From Pedobacter sp. KBW06 (GTDB lineage: Bacteria > Bacteroidota > Bacteroidia > Sphingobacteriales > Sphingobacteriaceae), in contig NZ_QAJL01000001.1 of the NCBI RefSeq assembly GCF_003852525.1, positions 854,983 through 918,982 on the forward strand: a DNA stretch of 64,000 bases, in the 5' to 3' direction. The stretch's first letter is position 1; the number at the start of each line of letters is the position of its first letter. Positions 1 to 8,279 of this stretch are shown in pieces. The notes below the pieces were generated by a model. That model did no database searches. It had not been told where the DNA came from and saw nothing but the letters and a program-made list of their open reading frames with translations. The position numbers and the translations under genes were made by a program.

Positions 1-472
1 CAACTTGGCCCTCTTTGGTTTTTTGTACTCTTATACCGTCCTTTTCAACGGTCTTACCAGTTGCTAAATGATCAAGCACGATTTGGCGACCGCTAGGCAA
101 CGTTAATATAGCAGTACTGGTTCCCGGCTTAATTTTTGCTATTTCGATATCAGTCTTAGCGAGCTCTGGTTTTGAGGATGGTTTAAAAAACAACCAACCC
201 ATTGTAGCGATGACAAGCAGTACAGCTGCAACAGATGCAACCCGGCTAAGCGTAGATTGAAAAAAGCGTTTTTTTACAGGAAAAATCTCCTGCCTGATAT
301 TTGAAAACATTCTTTGTTTAACCAAGTCGGCTTCGTTACGACTTTCAGCGATCCAGTCAATCTCCCGACTTGATTCATGGTCGTACGAACGCATAAGCTC
401 GGCACGTTCGGCTTCTGTTAGCGTTCCATCGAAATACTTTGCAATCAACACATTTATCCTGTCGTTCTTCAT
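1..472 (-). CDS. FecR-family anti-sigma factor, 3'-truncated by window edge
   Basis: This is the N-terminal 157 residues of a FecR-type membrane anti-sigma factor; the rest lies beyond the left edge. The ATG is the reverse complement of 470-472 and begins MKNDRINVLIAKYFDGTLTE, the helical cytoplasmic domain that binds the partner sigma factor. One transmembrane segment follows at about residues 78-96 (hydrophobic, ending MGWLFF), then the start of the periplasmic part with the usual KPGTSTAILTLPSGRQI stretch. The partner ECF sigma gene lies upstream on the same strand, 187 bp away. In the family, FecR relays a signal from the STN domain of a TonB-dependent receptor to sigma. That receptor is presumably to the left of the window. 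The assignment is firm from domain order and context; the target receptor is unknown. Confidence 0.9.
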   Translation of the reverse strand, partial: MKNDRINVLIAKYFDGTLTEAERAELMRSYDHESSREIDWIAESRNEADLVKQRMFSNIRQEIFPVKKRFFQSTLSRVASVAAVLLVIATMGWLFFKPSSKPELAKTDIEIAKIKPGTSTAILTLPSGRQIVLDHLATGKTVEKDGIRVQKTKEGQV

Positions 473-659
473 GATTTATATCTGGCCTTATAATAGGAAG
501 TACCATAAGGATATGGTCAACCCTTAGTAAAATTAAAAAAAAGCAGAAAGCCTTTATTTTTTATAGCAGATATTCATTCCAAAAATCTCGCCAAGTGGAT
601 GTGTAATTGAAGTGTAATTTTATACAGGCCATCGCAAAGAAAGTTAGCCCCGAGTGGAA

Positions 660-1232
660 TTAAAAAAAAAGCAGAAAGCCCGCATCTTTCAATGATACGC
701 GCAGCGCCTTAATGGCTTTTGTCAAATGCGCTTCGACAGTTTTTTCGGAAATGTTCATTTCCCTGGCTATTTCAGGATTGCTTAATCCTTTTATCCTGCT
801 GTAGTTAAAAACCATTTTGCACTTTTCTGGAAGTTGCTCTACAACTCCTCTAAAATACTCCTCCAGGAACCTAGCCTCAATCTTCTCATCATCCAGAATG
901 AATTCATCGGATTTACAGTTTTCCATCTCAATTTCTCTCCTCCGCTGTTCCCTTTGCTTATGTTTAAACACAGAAAATTTAACCGCTATGGCAAAGTAAT
1001 TCGAAAGTGAATGAATTTTAAGAGAAGTTTTTCTATTCCAAATACTGATGAAAACATCCTGAACTATACCCTCCGCAATCTGCTTATTTTTGGTATGGCT
1101 ATATGCAAGTGCAAGTAATTTCAGCCAGTAATGTTCATAAATCTCTGTAAAAGCAGATTCACTCCCTAATATTAAAGCGGCAATAAGCTCATCTTCACGA
1201 TGACCATCCATTTTAAAAACAGGTGTGGACAT
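660..1232 (-). CDS. ECF-type RNA polymerase sigma-70 factor
   Basis: This 190-residue protein has the two-domain ECF layout. Region 2 lies at about residues 25-95 (AFTEIYEHYW, then IVQDVFISIW, the -10 recognition helix area). Region 4 lies at about 130-185 and contains QLPEKCKMVF, a helix-turn-helix ending NISEKTVEAHLTKAIKAL. It is the FecI-like type common in Bacteroidota and is probably held inactive by the FecR protein encoded next on the same strand. The start at the ATG complementing 1230-1232 gives the usual short N-terminus before region 2. Upstream are only the decayed genes of 1476-2016, so this is the first gene of its transcript. Its target is likely a receptor operon left of the window (inference). 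Confidence 0.93.
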   Translation of the reverse strand: MSTPVFKMDGHREDELIAALILGSESAFTEIYEHYWLKLLALAYSHTKNKQIAEGIVQDVFISIWNRKTSLKIHSLSNYFAIAVKFSVFKHKQREQRRREIEMENCKSDEFILDDEKIEARFLEEYFRGVVEQLPEKCKMVFNYSRIKGLSNPEIAREMNISEKTVEAHLTKAIKALRVSLKDAGFLLFF

Positions 1233-1475
1233 ATCTGGTTGTTTTGCGAACGAATATATATAATGTTTAATGAATCAACACAAACAAATTAAATCTACAG
1301 GACATAAATATTGCAAAGTTTGTTCGCTTTTGAAATCAAGGTCTGTTAAACAAAGTCCGTTGTTTTAAGGATAGGAGACCAAAAATCCATTTTTTTCGGC
1401 TGAACATTTTTATCCGGGACGGATTGCATACATGAGCGAAAATCTACCAGATGTCTAGGCAGAGCCCTTAATTGA
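1233..1475. other. Non-coding gap upstream of the sigma gene
   Basis: I find no supportable gene here. The 70 bp next to the sigma start are very AT-rich and presumably hold its promoter, though no clear TAnnTTTG box stands out. The rest is the 5' flank of the degenerate Crp/Fnr remnant. Confidence 0.5.
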
Positions 1476-1710
1476 ATGTTTTGAAAGATTAATTCTCTCG
1501 ATATTGATGAAAAGCAATTGGTGAAGTTTTTTTTCAAACCCCGTCTTTTCAGAAAAAAACAATGTATTTTGCGGCAGGGGCCCAAAGTTTGACCGGATTT
1601 TTAGAGTACTTATTGAAACCAGTCATTTCGGATTGCAAAAAAGAATGCTGCAGACGATCAGTTCTACCGCAGAAGAACGTTACGGGTTTTTCATGGATAC
1701 CTATGCCCTT
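1476..1710 (+). pseudogene. Crp/Fnr-family transcription regulator remnant
   Basis: Two pieces of a Bacteroidota-type Crp/Fnr regulator can be read in different frames. From the ATG at 1476 comes MF, an in-frame TGA at 1482-1484, then KINSLDIDEKQLVKFFFKPR and LFRKKQCILRQGPKV, the start of a cNMP-binding domain. After a frame change at about 1560-1600 the frame beginning near 1603 reads RVLIETSHFGLQKRMLQTIS followed by STAEERYGFFMDTYALL, the dimerisation helix leading to the DNA-binding domain. About 65-70 residues of the sensor domain and the whole helix-turn-helix are missing. A stop, a frameshift and two deletions make it a clear pseudogene. It runs directly into a second remnant at about 1711. 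Family assignment is from motif memory, not alignment. Confidence 0.65.
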
Positions 1711-2016
1711 TTGTGCGTCCGACGAATACGCGCTCAGAAGATCGGGTCAGAAAAAATCATTCAATCCAATACCATTCTTATCCCAGCTGTAAATTTGAGA
1801 GGCTGCACAAGGATGCACAGGAACCATATGAATCTTACATAGATATGGAGCTAAATAAATGGATCACAATCCGTATTGAACTGACAGATAACCAGGCTAA
1901 GTTATATTTGGATAACCGAGAACAACCATCAATTTCTATTCGTTCACATCGGTCTTTGTGTGGATATAAGTACCAAGGGGTACTTCACAGATTTAAAAAT
2001 TGTAAAAAAAGGCTAA
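1711..2016 (+). pseudogene. Concanavalin A-like (DUF1080/LamG-type) domain remnant
   Basis: One frame reads FVRPTNTRSEDRVRKNHSIQ, then FERLHKDAQEPYESYIDMEL and NKWITIRIELTDNQAKLYLD. This is the pattern of the laminin-G/concanavalin-like proteins common in Bacteroidota. At about 1947 the homology moves to another frame, reading IGLCVDISTKGYFTDLKIVK and then a stop at 2014-2016. The expected linker between the halves (family pattern LIVNDL...RGxIGL) is mostly gone. The 5' part of the gene is missing, replaced by the Crp/Fnr remnant. This is the 3' end of a dead gene. Its original substrate cannot be told. Confidence 0.6.
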
Positions 2017-2038
2017 TAACTTTATAAAGTTTTAGCAA

Positions 2039-2083
2039 TAACAATTATCCTAAGTAGTTGTTAAACAATTAGGATAATTGTTA
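2039..2083. terminator. Strong AT-rich hairpin, probable bidirectional terminator
   Basis: A perfect 15-bp inverted repeat (TAACAATTATCCTAA at 2039-2053, its complement at 2069-2083) has a 15-nt loop. It lies 77 bp past the stop of the TonB receptor (minus) and just after the pseudogene (plus), so it could end transcripts from either side. There is no long T-run, so termination is likely but not certain. Confidence 0.6.
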
Positions 2084-2160
2084 CTATCGTTTATGCTTAA
2101 GCCCACATTCAAAGTCATTTCCACACAAAATAAAAAGCAACTGTATAAACGATTTTTCTT

Positions 2161-4278
2161 TTAAGTTTTACTGTTCATATTATATCTTAATCCAAAACAC
2201 AAAGAACGTACTGGAATAAAGGGAACATCTTTTTGAGTTGAATTAAAAAGATTGTTCACACCGCTATAAAGGTTTACCTGGTTCAACACAGTTTTTCCTA
2301 TGTTAAGGTTACAAGTCAAATATGGTTTGGCATACTCCTTTGCGATGTCCAGAATACCATTTTTATTCAGGTCAGCCACACCAAAGCGGCTATTGTATAT
2401 TCCTCTAATATAAGCATCCAGCTTATGCCTTTTATTGTTATAAGCAAGTTTGAGGTTGCTTGTGTGAGCAGCTCGACCAAAAAGCCCTCCGTACTCGCTC
2501 CGACTGACTTTTATATCCGGACCTCCGGATTCACTTTTCCTGATAATATCTCCCTTTTCTAGCTTTGAAAGCACGCCTTTGTCCCTGGCAGAAAGGTACA
2601 TGTACCCCGCCTCCAACTGGAATGCAGGCGATATCATCCAACTGGCGGTCGCTTCAAAACCTGTTGTAACCACCTTAGCCAGGTTAAAATAACTTGACAC
2701 AAATCGCCCATTAGTTTTCTTCGCTATATAACTGGTTTCCATTAAATTACTGATATCATTCCGGAATAATCCCAATGTTATTCGTAATGGATCATAGAAT
2801 TTGATCTTTGCTCCTGCCTGATAAGAGACAGAGCTTTCGGCTTTGACGCTCCCGATCCGGGCAGGATCAATTAACACCTCTGCAATCTCTCCATTATCCT
2901 GCATCTTTTTCAACTCAGTTTTGGCAATACCCGTACCAAGCACACTATAACCTGCAGTAGGATTATGATGTATGATATAAAGCTGCCTGAAATCCGGGGC
3001 CTTAAAGCCTGTTCCCAGTGTAAAGTCCATAGTAATCCAACTGTTCAACTTATATCCGGCAGAAACTTTGGGAGTGAACTGAGAGGCATATTCACTATGT
3101 TTATCATACCTCAAGCCAGCAACCACGTTAAAAGCAGTCAAGGGGGTCCATTGGTCTTGAATAAAACCATACCAGGATAAGAAAGGCTTTAAATCCTCAT
3201 AGCTTTTCGCTTCCATGGTTTCAACCAAACGTCCGGCACCCGCTGTTAAAAAATGTTTAGTTCCCAACGTGGCATCATAAATCAGTTCTGTTCGATTGAG
3301 TGTCTGACGATAAAAACTTTTTTCGAAATCAGCCCCACTGTCCCGGTAAACCATCACATCTTCATACCTAAATTGAGTATAATAATTCCTAAGTTGAAAT
3401 TTATGCTGATTGCTGAGCTGATAGTAAATAACAGGAAAAACATTGACTTCCCTGGTATCCCGGTCTGAATCTATCATCAAAACTTTGCCATTCTGCTTTG
3501 CTTCCCGAACATCCTGCTGGTTTCTGGTAAAGTACCGGAGTGAAAGCGCTGCTTTAAAAGCAGGGGATAAAAACCATTCCGATTTGCTTCCAAAAGTATA
3601 ATCCTTCCTTGGCGGCACAGATGGAACGAGACTTGCAGGATTCAGACTATACCCATCGGCCGACAAACGGTTTGCATCTAGTTGTACACTCGCTTTCTCC
3701 CATCTTTTACTGGCATTTACGCCTAAATTAATTGTGTTAAAACTACCGTATTGCCCGTCTAATGCAAGGCCCGAACCTTTACCTGCTTTTCTGGTGATGA
3801 TATTAATAACCCCTCCCATTGCTTCACTTCCATACAAAGAGGAGGACGGTCCTTTGATAATTTCTATCCGTTCAATATTGTTGGTGTTGATCCTGCTGAG
3901 ATCCAGGGTTCCATTGGTTCGTCCGATCAATGGTTCGCCGTCTATCATGATCATGATGTAATCTGCCGAAAGCCCCTGTATAACTGGCCCTGTACCATGA
4001 TTGTTAGCAAGCTGGACACCTGTCTGCTCAAAAAGGATCTGGTCCAGCCTGATGAGTCCGGATTGCTCGATTTGTTTTCTGGAAATGACCGTCACCCGCA
4101 TCGGTACATCAGCAACATTTCTTTCAGAACGCGTAGAGGTAACCACTACCGAATCGAGATTCACGTGTTTGTCTGCTTTTTCCTGCGCCCTGCTTTTCAG
4201 TGTGGGCAATAGCTGTAAAAAAAGGAACAAAAAAAGCACAGCAGTAGCATAGCTACTTTTAAAGGAACTTATAAACAT
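2161..4278 (-). CDS. TonB-dependent haem/siderophore receptor, HmuR-like
   Basis: This 705-residue outer-membrane receptor has a signal peptide (residues 1-31, hydrophobic core AVLFLFLFLQLL, cleavage near SRAQ). Its plug domain spans about residues 45-160, and a 22-strand barrel fills the rest. The plug carries IDGEPLIGRTNGTLDLSRI and IKGPSSSLYGSEAMGGVINI, the pattern I associate with the HmuR/BtuB/FepA branch. HmuR of Porphyromonas gingivalis takes up haemin. There is no STN domain and no carboxypeptidase-like N-terminal domain, so it is unlike the SusC proteins elsewhere in the window. It follows a PepSY-TM gene by 15 bp, almost certainly in one operon. That pairing is typical for iron acquisition, with TonB-driven import then periplasmic/inner-membrane reduction. 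Haem versus ferric siderophore cannot be settled from sequence alone. Confidence 0.88.
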   Translation of the reverse strand: MFISSFKSSYATAVLFLFLFLQLLPTLKSRAQEKADKHVNLDSVVVTSTRSERNVADVPMRVTVISRKQIEQSGLIRLDQILFEQTGVQLANNHGTGPVIQGLSADYIMIMIDGEPLIGRTNGTLDLSRINTNNIERIEIIKGPSSSLYGSEAMGGVINIITRKAGKGSGLALDGQYGSFNTINLGVNASKRWEKASVQLDANRLSADGYSLNPASLVPSVPPRKDYTFGSKSEWFLSPAFKAALSLRYFTRNQQDVREAKQNGKVLMIDSDRDTREVNVFPVIYYQLSNQHKFQLRNYYTQFRYEDVMVYRDSGADFEKSFYRQTLNRTELIYDATLGTKHFLTAGAGRLVETMEAKSYEDLKPFLSWYGFIQDQWTPLTAFNVVAGLRYDKHSEYASQFTPKVSAGYKLNSWITMDFTLGTGFKAPDFRQLYIIHHNPTAGYSVLGTGIAKTELKKMQDNGEIAEVLIDPARIGSVKAESSVSYQAGAKIKFYDPLRITLGLFRNDISNLMETSYIAKKTNGRFVSSYFNLAKVVTTGFEATASWMISPAFQLEAGYMYLSARDKGVLSKLEKGDIIRKSESGGPDIKVSRSEYGGLFGRAAHTSNLKLAYNNKRHKLDAYIRGIYNSRFGVADLNKNGILDIAKEYAKPYLTCNLNIGKTVLNQVNLYSGVNNLFNSTQKDVPFIPVRSLCFGLRYNMNSKT

Positions 4279-4293
4279 ATATTAATTAAGATT

Positions 4294-5382
4294 TTATGAA
4301 TTGATTTTTTTATTGGTAATGCGATAACCCTGCCACCAGATGATGATTCCGCTAACCACCAGCACAATCGTAAACAGCGTCACAAAGAAGATAAAGACCA
4401 TTCCTGGAATGCCTAAAATCTGTCCGGAATGCAACTGGTATTTTGCGGTATTGATTTTATCCCCCAAACTATAATTCTGATAATACCTGGCTTTCAATAA
4501 ATCCCCACTATACTGATCAAAATATAAATAATGCCATTTGCTCAGGGGGTCGTCAAAAGTAATACGGAAGATATAAGATCCATTTTCTTTAGAAGGAATA
4601 CCAATAACAGCCTCATACCTTTCGGGAAACAAACGGCTTACCTGATTCAATGCTTTTTGAAGAGGTGCCTTGTCTAAATTAGCCGATCTTGACTGGGGTA
4701 CGATTCTGTACTTTGGTGGAGAACTGCTTACATAATATACCACATCCTGGAACCACTTATAACCGATCATCATTCCGGAAAATGCAATGAGGAGTAAAAA
4801 GACACTAATATAAAAGCCTCCTATCGCATGCCATTTGTAATTTATACTTTTCCATGCACCTTTAAAGGGCAATATAAAAACCCGCTTCCATTTCTCTTTT
4901 TTACGCGGCCACCATAAGACAATCCCACTGATGGCCATGGGAATAACCAATAAAGTACAAAGGTTAACAACATACCCACCAAACTTACCAAGACATAAAG
5001 TCGTATGTAGCTCCCAGGCCAACAGAAAGGGATCGTCAAATTTATCCTGAATACCCAGTAATGCCCCGGTATAAGGATTAATGTGAATGATATGCAAATC
5101 CCAAGCATAAATTTTCACGCTTGATGCTGGATTATTTTTAAATACAATTTCACGTAAAGGTGATACCGGATATGCCTCTGCGGCTATGCGCCTGATCGTA
5201 TCAGCGGACAGGTGTTGAGCACCCGGAACCGGTTTTACACTGTACAAATCAGCGTATAATAAATTGCTCAGCTCTTTATGGAACATAAAAAAACAACCAC
5301 TAGCTGAGACAATAATTAAAATACCACCAATAGCTATACCCAGATAGCTATGCACCTTCAAAAATGCTTGTCTAAATTTCAT
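4294..5382 (-). CDS. PepSY-associated TM protein (PiuB/FoxB-like iron reductase family)
   Basis: This 362-residue inner-membrane protein has four transmembrane segments, at roughly 14-36, 138-158, 184-210 and 325-352. A periplasmic PepSY region (about 40-110) and a second one (about 225-310) sit between them. Histidines in or beside the membrane segments (KVHSYLG, WELHTT, KWHAIGG, QLHSGQ) are placed as expected for the haem b ligands proposed for this family. Members act with siderophore or haem receptors, and FoxB/PiuB-like proteins are implicated in reductive iron release. It is the first gene of an operon with the HmuR-like receptor. A TTAG-N6-CTAA operator-like dyad lies 44-57 bp upstream of its ATG. 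The family is firm; the exact electron donor and substrate are unknown. Confidence 0.85.
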   Translation of the reverse strand: MKFRQAFLKVHSYLGIAIGGILIIVSASGCFFMFHKELSNLLYADLYSVKPVPGAQHLSADTIRRIAAEAYPVSPLREIVFKNNPASSVKIYAWDLHIIHINPYTGALLGIQDKFDDPFLLAWELHTTLCLGKFGGYVVNLCTLLVIPMAISGIVLWWPRKKEKWKRVFILPFKGAWKSINYKWHAIGGFYISVFLLLIAFSGMMIGYKWFQDVVYYVSSSPPKYRIVPQSRSANLDKAPLQKALNQVSRLFPERYEAVIGIPSKENGSYIFRITFDDPLSKWHYLYFDQYSGDLLKARYYQNYSLGDKINTAKYQLHSGQILGIPGMVFIFFVTLFTIVLVVSGIIIWWQGYRITNKKINS

Positions 5383-5403
5383 TGCGCAAAACTAACAAAA
5401 TAA

Positions 5404-5439
5404 TTAGACAAGCAAAACTTATTTATTAGACTAATCTAA
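5404..5439. promoter_or_regulatory. Tandem operator-like site upstream of the PepSY/TonB receptor operon
   Basis: TTAGACTAATCTAA at 5426-5439 is a nearly perfect dyad (TTAG-N6-CTAA). A degenerate copy, TTAGACAAGCAAAA, starts at 5404, exactly 22 bp away. The string TTAGACTAATCTAACTTT (5426-5443) recurs identically upstream of the thioredoxin-SOD operon (60403-60420). The spacing and dyad suit a LysR-type (OxyR) tetramer or a DtxR-like metalloregulator. Regulator identity is inference. Confidence 0.6.
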
Positions 5440-5532
5440 CTTTAAATATTAAAAATAGGATATTCTGAAGCAGCGGCTATTAAAACCAAGAAATATAGGT
5501 CGCAAGCCACTCTTAAAACTTAAAATTTGATT

Positions 5533-6648
5533 TTATTTAGGCAATTTTTCTTTAAAGATTTCCTCAAGCTTTCTCTCCATTTCAGTACCTCCACTCGGAT
5601 TAGACCCCAGCTCTTTAAAAAGCAGTTTACCATCCGGAGAGATTAGAAATATATTAGGTATTGCAGGCACCGCAAATTTACTTTTTGCAATTTGCTTAGT
5701 ATCCAGCACCTGTTCCCAGGGCATACTTTCTTCTCCTACGGCCTTTAACCAGTTCTTACTATCCATATCGATAGAAATACTCAAGATTTCCAGTCCTTTT
5801 TTATGAAATGCTTGATAAACGACTTTCAGGCGTGGGAAAGAGGATCTGCAGGGGGCACACCAACTGGCCCAAAAATCTACCAGAACATAACGCCCTTTAA
5901 ATTTACTCAATGCTATTGGCTTACCCTGCGGATCATTTAATGTGAAATCGGCGACAGTATTACCTATAGCAGAACTTTTCGTTCCCTGAATCATTGCGTA
6001 CAATTCTTTACCTTTCTCATTGGCTTTACCCGCGGATGATAACTTGTTATAAAGCGCTTGCTTCAGACTCAGCGGATAAGCCGCGGTTTTCTCCGCCAGT
6101 GAATACGTTGTGGCATATGATCCAGGAAACTTAGTTACCTGCTCTTTTAACAAGGCCTGTGTTTTTTCATTTGTCAAACGTTCACGATCTTTCATCAGCC
6201 CCTCATACTGAGGATGATCAAGGTCCGGGTATGCTGTTCCATATTTCTTTTTCAATTCTTCATTTACCGCCTTATATAACGCAATTTCTTTATTGTTGAA
6301 GTCATTAAAAATCATAGGCGTTTCCAGACCAGAAAATTTGACCGCGTAAGTTTGGGCATCCATACGGGCGTTGATTGTTCCTGGCTCATCGAATACAACC
6401 TTGAAAGGCCTGTATCCGGGTTCGTACTGCATGTACATAAAAAGTGCCTGAGGCCCCTTGTAGGGAATCTCTAAAGTGAATTTGCCACTTTCAATAGAAG
6501 CAGTATCATTATAAGCGTTCAAATCGCTGATGTAAACTTTATTTTTCCCCTTAGTATCTCCGGTTACCGTACCCTGTATAATTATTTTCTGCGCAGATGC
6601 AATTGTCACAGACAGCAACAAGGCCAGCATTATTTTTAATGATGTCAT
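5533..6648 (-). CDS. TlpA-family thiol:disulfide oxidoreductase with N-terminal DUF4369-like domain
   Basis: This 371-residue exported protein has a signal peptide of about 19 residues (cleavage after IASA). A beta-rich DUF4369-like domain lies at about 22-115, a helical linker follows, and a C-terminal TlpA/thioredoxin domain spans about 230-371. The active site is WCAPC, with cysteines at 264 and 267, followed by a conserved cis-proline region (FAVPAIPNIFLI). Such proteins reduce or isomerise disulfides in the periplasm. It is the last gene of locus A. A hairpin at 6684-6714 separates it from the PKD-like lipoprotein gene, so it may be expressed at a different level from the SusCD genes. 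The association of TlpA with SusCD recurs in locus C. The client protein is not known. Confidence 0.9.
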   Translation of the reverse strand: MTSLKIMLALLLSVTIASAQKIIIQGTVTGDTKGKNKVYISDLNAYNDTASIESGKFTLEIPYKGPQALFMYMQYEPGYRPFKVVFDEPGTINARMDAQTYAVKFSGLETPMIFNDFNNKEIALYKAVNEELKKKYGTAYPDLDHPQYEGLMKDRERLTNEKTQALLKEQVTKFPGSYATTYSLAEKTAAYPLSLKQALYNKLSSAGKANEKGKELYAMIQGTKSSAIGNTVADFTLNDPQGKPIALSKFKGRYVLVDFWASWCAPCRSSFPRLKVVYQAFHKKGLEILSISIDMDSKNWLKAVGEESMPWEQVLDTKQIAKSKFAVPAIPNIFLISPDGKLLFKELGSNPSGGTEMERKLEEIFKEKLPK

Positions 6649-6683
6649 TTGAATTTAATTTGTATGATGAATTAACTAAGAAT

Positions 6684-6714
6684 ACAAGAGCCTGAAAAGT
6701 TTTCAGACTCTTGT
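6684..6714. other. Intergenic hairpin between PKD-like and TlpA genes
   Basis: ACAAGAG-C-CTGAAAA / TTTTCAG-A-CTCTTGT forms two 7-bp stems separated by a single C/A mismatch around a one-base loop. It sits wholly in the 78-bp gap between the two genes of locus A. There is no U-tract on the minus strand, so it is more likely a processing, stability or partial-attenuation element than a full terminator. Confidence 0.55.
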
Positions 6715-6726
6715 CGTAAATTATTA

Positions 6727-8250
6727 TTATCTAGGATAGCGCTCCCGGTAGGTAATGTCCTTTATTTTTCCAAAACCGGTATAGCTCTCCAGCACCACCA
6801 GATCCGCATTTACAGCTGGTACAGTAAACAGCTCCAGCTTCCCACTGGAAGCCGAAGGCCTGGCTGGGTCGTAACTACCAACAATTAACTTATTACTATA
6901 CTTTGGTGTGGCCGCACCAAAAGGGTATACAAATTTGTGAAAACGAAGCATGGTAATTTTTTCCGCCCCCTTGTCTAGCATCAGTTTGCTTTTTTTCAGA
7001 AACATATCATACTCATATAACTTTCCGCCGACATTATAAAATACATACCCCAAATCCGGGCTTACAGCAAAATTTTCTGCCAGCGATATGTCTGTAGCGT
7101 TCATTACATCCCAATAATTTTGCTGAAAACTTACGCCAAATGCGGCCAGGCTTATCCTGGCCAGATGGTAATTTGGAGCTCCCTCATCTTTAAGTACAGC
7201 AAAAACATCCCCATTGGCGAACGATCCATTATAAGTCGTACTTTCCATATACACCAGGTCTTTTCCGGTAGTAAAATTAAATAATGTCCCTGCCGGCATG
7301 TCCGAACAGGTCACACTTGATGGCTGGTGATTGACAAACTTCCGATTGGTGGCATCATACAAAACACTTGCACCATTGGTAGAGAAATCACCCTGTATAA
7401 CACTTGCTACAAAAGGTGCAGCCCTGAACTCTGTTGTAGAACCAGTCATTACATTAATCGGTACGCTATAACGATAACCTTGATCATCCTTATTGTAGTA
7501 AAATTTCCCATCCTTGTACATATAACTGACACCTCTGTTTCCTTTTGGCTGAACAAAATCTGCCAGGTAGTTATCTGGAAGCGACGGGATCAGGCTTTCA
7601 TAAGAAATATACATCTGCGCATCCCAGGCAAAAGACTCGGGATCTATTTTAGTAGTTCCAGTCCCTGTGGAAGAAACATAAATTCCCTGTTTCGAAGCTC
7701 TGTAAGGAAAATAGCTCACATCTACTGCACTCCCTTTTAACTTCAATGCTGAACCTGTTAACCCCAGTACATCGTAAATAGGCGTATAAACATTGTCCTT
7801 TAATGAAACCATGTCCAAACGCGCTATTCCATCAACATCACCCAGCACCAGCCAACCCTCGTAAATAGGTGTTACAATAGAAATGCTGAACATCTTAGTC
7901 CATTTCACACCGGTCTGGGTATCTGTAACCCGGTAATAAACACTATTGTGGGTCCCGGGTGTAAGTTTGATTTCAGTATTTAAGTTCCGAGTATTAGCAA
8001 TATCAACCCTCACCCCTTCTGCCGAATACCACTCATATTGATACCTTCCTGTATTGGATTCATTGTCCTGGGTAAATTTAAGTTCAGGAGTAATTACCAG
8101 TGGTACACCCAACGATACGGTATAACTAGCTGCTATACCGCCAATTTTCACTTCATTGATTTCTTTTATATCACCTATCAGGCTATCCTTTTTACAGGAA
8201 ATTATCAGCATTGTTAAGCCAACGATTGAAAAACATATTCTTTTTAACAT
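6727..8250 (-). CDS. PKD-like family surface lipoprotein
   Basis: This 507-residue lipoprotein has a short hydrophobic signal and a lipobox ending in Cys19 (LIISCKKD), which would be anchored to the outer membrane. An Ig/PKD-like beta domain follows (about 35-125, with YQYEWYSAEG and YYRVTDTQTG). The remainder (about 130-507) is a beta-propeller-like stretch of repeated short strands. It matches the PKD-like lipoproteins that sit after SusD and DUF4843 genes in Bacteroidota. They are thought to be accessory substrate-binding proteins of the SusCD complex, though no member that I can name precisely has a proven ligand. It lies 29 bp after the DUF4843 gene, in the locus A operon. Confidence 0.75.
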   Translation of the reverse strand: MLKRICFSIVGLTMLIISCKKDSLIGDIKEINEVKIGGIAASYTVSLGVPLVITPELKFTQDNESNTGRYQYEWYSAEGVRVDIANTRNLNTEIKLTPGTHNSVYYRVTDTQTGVKWTKMFSISIVTPIYEGWLVLGDVDGIARLDMVSLKDNVYTPIYDVLGLTGSALKLKGSAVDVSYFPYRASKQGIYVSSTGTGTTKIDPESFAWDAQMYISYESLIPSLPDNYLADFVQPKGNRGVSYMYKDGKFYYNKDDQGYRYSVPINVMTGSTTEFRAAPFVASVIQGDFSTNGASVLYDATNRKFVNHQPSSVTCSDMPAGTLFNFTTGKDLVYMESTTYNGSFANGDVFAVLKDEGAPNYHLARISLAAFGVSFQQNYWDVMNATDISLAENFAVSPDLGYVFYNVGGKLYEYDMFLKKSKLMLDKGAEKITMLRFHKFVYPFGAATPKYSNKLIVGSYDPARPSASSGKLELFTVPAVNADLVVLESYTGFGKIKDITYRERYPR

Positions 8251-8279
8251 CTTATTTTGTGTTAGATGAGTAACAATTA

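Noticed and set aside
1346..1585. Minus-strand open frame of 79 codons
   Set aside because: It is antisense to the Crp/Fnr remnant and has no recognisable composition or motif.
1700..1760. RIRAQKIGSEK could be the recognition helix of the Crp/Fnr remnant
   Set aside because: The overlapping frame (RPTNTRSEDRVRKNHSIQ) matches the concanavalin-like family better and continues as a long match, so the regulator piece most likely ends near 1710.
5383..5403. TAGTTTTG as -7 box of the PepSY operon
   Set aside because: It would start transcription at or after the ATG; a leaderless message is possible but not supported by anything else.
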